Source: JAYWDA01 sp043747555 (GTDB lineage: Bacteria > Bdellovibrionota > Bdellovibrionia > Bdellovibrionales > Bdellovibrionaceae). From it: a stretch of 64,000 bases of DNA. Both the position numbers and the translations under genes were made by a program. Below are positions 62,291-64,000 of the stretch, in pieces (position 1 is the first letter of the stretch; each line of letters starts with the position of its first letter). The notes below the pieces were generated by a model, which had not been told where the DNA came from, searched no databases, and saw nothing but the letters and a program-made list of their open reading frames with translations. Location: NCBI GenBank assembly GCA_043747555.1, contig JAYTOY010000070.1, forward strand, positions 5,505 to 69,504. Reading direction: 5' to 3'.

Positions 62291-63124
62291 TTGGGAATGC
62301 GAATCACGACGAATTTAGCTTCGATCAATGCACAAAGAAGCTTTGCAATGACCTCCCGGCAGGAAGCAAAAAGTCTAGCTCAGCTAGCCAGTGGTCAAAG
62401 AATTAATATCGCAGCTGACGATGCCGCTGGGCTTGCGATCAGTGAAAACTTAAAATCACAGATACGGTCTGGCCAGCAAGCCATTCGTAATACCAACGAT
62501 GGGATCTCTTTGGTCGAGGTGGCTGAAGGCGCTTTTAACGAAATTAATAATATGGTTGTTCGCCTGCGCGAGCTTGGAATTCAAGCGGCTTCTGACACGA
62601 TTGGCGATGTCGAGCGCGGTATGGTCAACAAAGAAACACAGCAACTGAAGCTTGAAATAGATCGAATCGCTTCGGTCACAACATGGACTTCAACAAAACT
62701 TTTAGATGGTACTTCGCCGCGCTTTGACCTGCATGTCGGCATCTTTGCTAATCCGGAAGAAAATGTGATCAGCTTTGATCCTGCTCAAAATAATGTCCGC
62801 CTTGAAGCATTAGGATTAAGCGATGTGGATTATTCTCAGAAAGAGGGCGCTCAAGAAGGCTTAGCTGTTCTTGATAAGGCCATTGATCACTTAAATGGCT
62901 GTCGTGCAAACCTGGGTGCTATTTCAAATCGACTGGTGAGCACGTTAAATAATTTAGGTATTCAAAATGAAAATATGAATGCCGCCAACAGTCGAATTCG
63001 TGACACTGACATTGCTCAAGCGACTTCAGAGGCGGCGCGAAATCAGATTTTAATGCAAGCAGGGACATCGACCTTGAGTCAAGCTAACCAAATTAATATG
63101 CTGGCTTTGAAATTAATTGGTTAA
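62291..63124 (+). CDS. fliC: Flagellin
   Basis: 277-residue flagellin with only D0/D1 domains and a short central part. N-terminal MGMRITTNLASINAQRS and SGQRINIAADDAAGLAISE, C-terminal TSEAARNQILMQAGTSTLS and ending in LALKLIG are diagnostic. Short flagellins of this kind, in several copies, form the sheathed polar flagellum of Bdellovibrio. The start could be TTG at 62291 (giving MGMRIT) or ATG at 62297; GGAGGA at 62281 lies 4 or 10 bases away. It has a predicted sigma-28 promoter. Its stop overlaps the following convergent gene by four bases. Confidence 0.95.
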   Translation: MGMRITTNLASINAQRSFAMTSRQEAKSLAQLASGQRINIAADDAAGLAISENLKSQIRSGQQAIRNTNDGISLVEVAEGAFNEINNMVVRLRELGIQAASDTIGDVERGMVNKETQQLKLEIDRIASVTTWTSTKLLDGTSPRFDLHVGIFANPEENVISFDPAQNNVRLEALGLSDVDYSQKEGAQEGLAVLDKAIDHLNGCRANLGAISNRLVSTLNNLGIQNENMNAANSRIRDTDIAQATSEAARNQILMQAGTSTLSQANQINMLALKLIG

Positions 63125-63771
63125 AGAAAAAGTGCGTTGCAGGTGAGAGGAGTGTGATGCGCCCTCTCCAACCAATGTGAAATTTTTGCTGCTTCAAAGT
63201 CTTTTTGGTCCATGAAATAATCTTCCGTCGAGTATCTTTTTGGTTTAAATCCTAACTCGGCACCGCGGTAAATTTTTGTGTCAGTAAAGTCACTGATTTT
63301 TTCAATCCACTGGAGGTCTTTAAGGGTTGCTTTAAACTGCTCGTTGGAAAAATCTTTCAAATAGGTTCTAAGCTTTTCTAACTTCATGATTTCTTCAACC
63401 CGATTAAGCTCTAAAATGTAATCGGGTTGCTGCCCCTGGACATCTTGACCATAGATCCTGTGCAGATCCCGATAAATAGCGCGAGGCCCCTGGTAACCAA
63501 TGTCGCGAAGCTCTTTCAAATTCATGGATTTAGGAGCGTCATGCATCGCCAGATAAAAGCGGACTAGCGCTTCCCGGTCCTGCAAATTAAGGGTTTTCAG
63601 GGCTAACAACCGATGACTAAAGTTAAGGGCGATCAAGACTCCGTTTTCAAGGACTCGCTGGCGGTGATAAAAAATTTCTTGTTTGAACTGTTGAATTCCT
63701 GGTTGAGCGATGGCTAAACCAGGAAAGACCAGAATCAGGGTCACGAGGTAATTAAAAAAATATTTAAGCAT
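63121..63771 (-). CDS. Secreted helical protein of unknown function
   Basis: 216 residues; the proposed start at 63771 gives a signal peptide (about 1-22, LVFPGLAIAQ). A longer frame begins at 63822. The mature part is helical and rich in charged residues (NGVLIALNFSHRLLALKTL, LEKLRTYLKDFSNEQF), with no recognised domain. Convergent with fliC (TTAA double stop). The region 63823-64000 holds a strong palindrome but no gene that can be judged. Confidence 0.5.
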   Translation of the reverse strand: MLKYFFNYLVTLILVFPGLAIAQPGIQQFKQEIFYHRQRVLENGVLIALNFSHRLLALKTLNLQDREALVRFYLAMHDAPKSMNLKELRDIGYQGPRAIYRDLHRIYGQDVQGQQPDYILELNRVEEIMKLEKLRTYLKDFSNEQFKATLKDLQWIEKISDFTDTKIYRGAELGFKPKRYSTEDYFMDQKDFEAAKISHWLERAHHTPLTCNALFL

Positions 63772-63879
63772 ATGATCATAAGCTTGATGAAAAAATGAGG
63801 CCAAGGCCAGCTGGCTTACCATTGATCTGAACCTAAATAAAAGGCTTCATTTCTTTCTAAGTTCCGATTACGCCGACGC

Positions 63880-63896
63880 TGTCAAAAATTTTGACA
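63880..63896. promoter_or_regulatory. Perfect 8-1-8 palindrome
   Basis: TGTCAAAA-A-TTTTGACA is a 17-base palindrome with one central base in the non-coding 178 bases at the window's end. It has the shape of a dimeric repressor site. The genes it might control lie beyond the window or on the minus strand. Confidence 0.45.
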
Positions 63897-64000
63897 CAGA
63901 TACCGCTCTTTCTGGAATTTGTGGGGATGGGGGGTTAATTAGATTTGAGGTCATACTTCCAACTCAAGGCAAACCTGTGATTCAAATAGCCCACTTTCTG

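Noticed and set aside
1..64000. tRNA genes, rRNA genes, CRISPR arrays and restriction or toxin-antitoxin loci
   Set aside because: None were seen on either strand by reading; very divergent RNA genes would need a dedicated covariance search.

Overview
The window reads as a chromosomal segment of a Gram-negative, LPS-bearing, flagellated bacterium. The best guess is a Bdellovibrio-like predator (Bdellovibrionota). Reasons are the short flagellin with an MGMRIxTN-type N-terminus, the wealth of lipoproteins and outer-membrane barrels, response regulators of the DUF4388/PATAN type, HD-GYP signalling, FolE2 and very tight gene packing. This assignment is inference from gene content; no rRNA, tRNA, CRISPR array, insertion sequence or prophage gene was seen. 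The base composition is moderately AT-rich and even throughout, and no stretch of more than 300 bases lacks a gene.

Layout. 0-11 kb is mostly housekeeping: lytic transglycosylase, secreted EEP-family hydrolase, cdd-maf pair, folE2, an apparently self-regulated fur-family gene, uvrA, a CLC antiporter, a DUF475 membrane protein, an EamA exporter and a flavin reductase. 11-14.6 kb holds two envelope barrel proteins and an HD-GYP protein with a sigma-28-like promoter. 15.5-20.1 kb carries a barrel plus EF-hand lipoprotein cassette, followed by a repeat- and hairpin-rich gap. 20.3-22.7 kb has a lipoprotein, dcd, rpmG (L33) and a ChaN-family gene. 22.8-34 kb is a signalling region: CheY; a PAS-Hpt-kinase and FecR-domain protein on the minus strand; and a SpoIIE-type phosphatase, STAS protein and receiver-PATAN-TPR protein on the plus strand. 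It ends in a second copy of the 11-kb type of envelope protein. 34-39.6 kb contains a P-loop ATPase, a cardiolipin synthase, an RNase Z-like protein, a FabMG-like reductase and a metal-receptor-fold protein. 39.6-44.2 kb is another barrel plus giant lipoprotein pair, then two LPS-core transferases. 46.9-50.6 kb is the second copy of the barrel plus EF-hand lipoprotein cassette. 50.7-64 kb has an MFS transporter, an RlmL-like methyltransferase, a lipoprotein plus barrel pair, RluA-type synthase, DedA, TatD, TcdA, a 47-residue membrane protein, a methyltransferase, a PhyH-type oxygenase and flagellin.

How it fits together. At least seven predicted outer-membrane barrels and six predicted lipoproteins lie in 64 kb, and four barrel genes are directly paired with a lipoprotein gene. 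Two pairs (15.5-20.1 and 46.9-50.6 kb) are true paralogous cassettes. Both share an 11-base gene overlap in which the codons of the barrel's C-terminal YVF provide the start codon of the lipoprotein. The longer lipoprotein carries a roughly 240-residue tandem repeat that the shorter one has only once. These cassettes and the FecR/SpoIIE/STAS/PATAN cluster are the best candidates for undescribed systems. Eight of fourteen convergent gene pairs overlap at their 3' ends, so intrinsic terminators are nearly absent. Starts were chosen from Shine-Dalgarno positions and signal peptides read by eye; all functions are from motif recognition without database searches.
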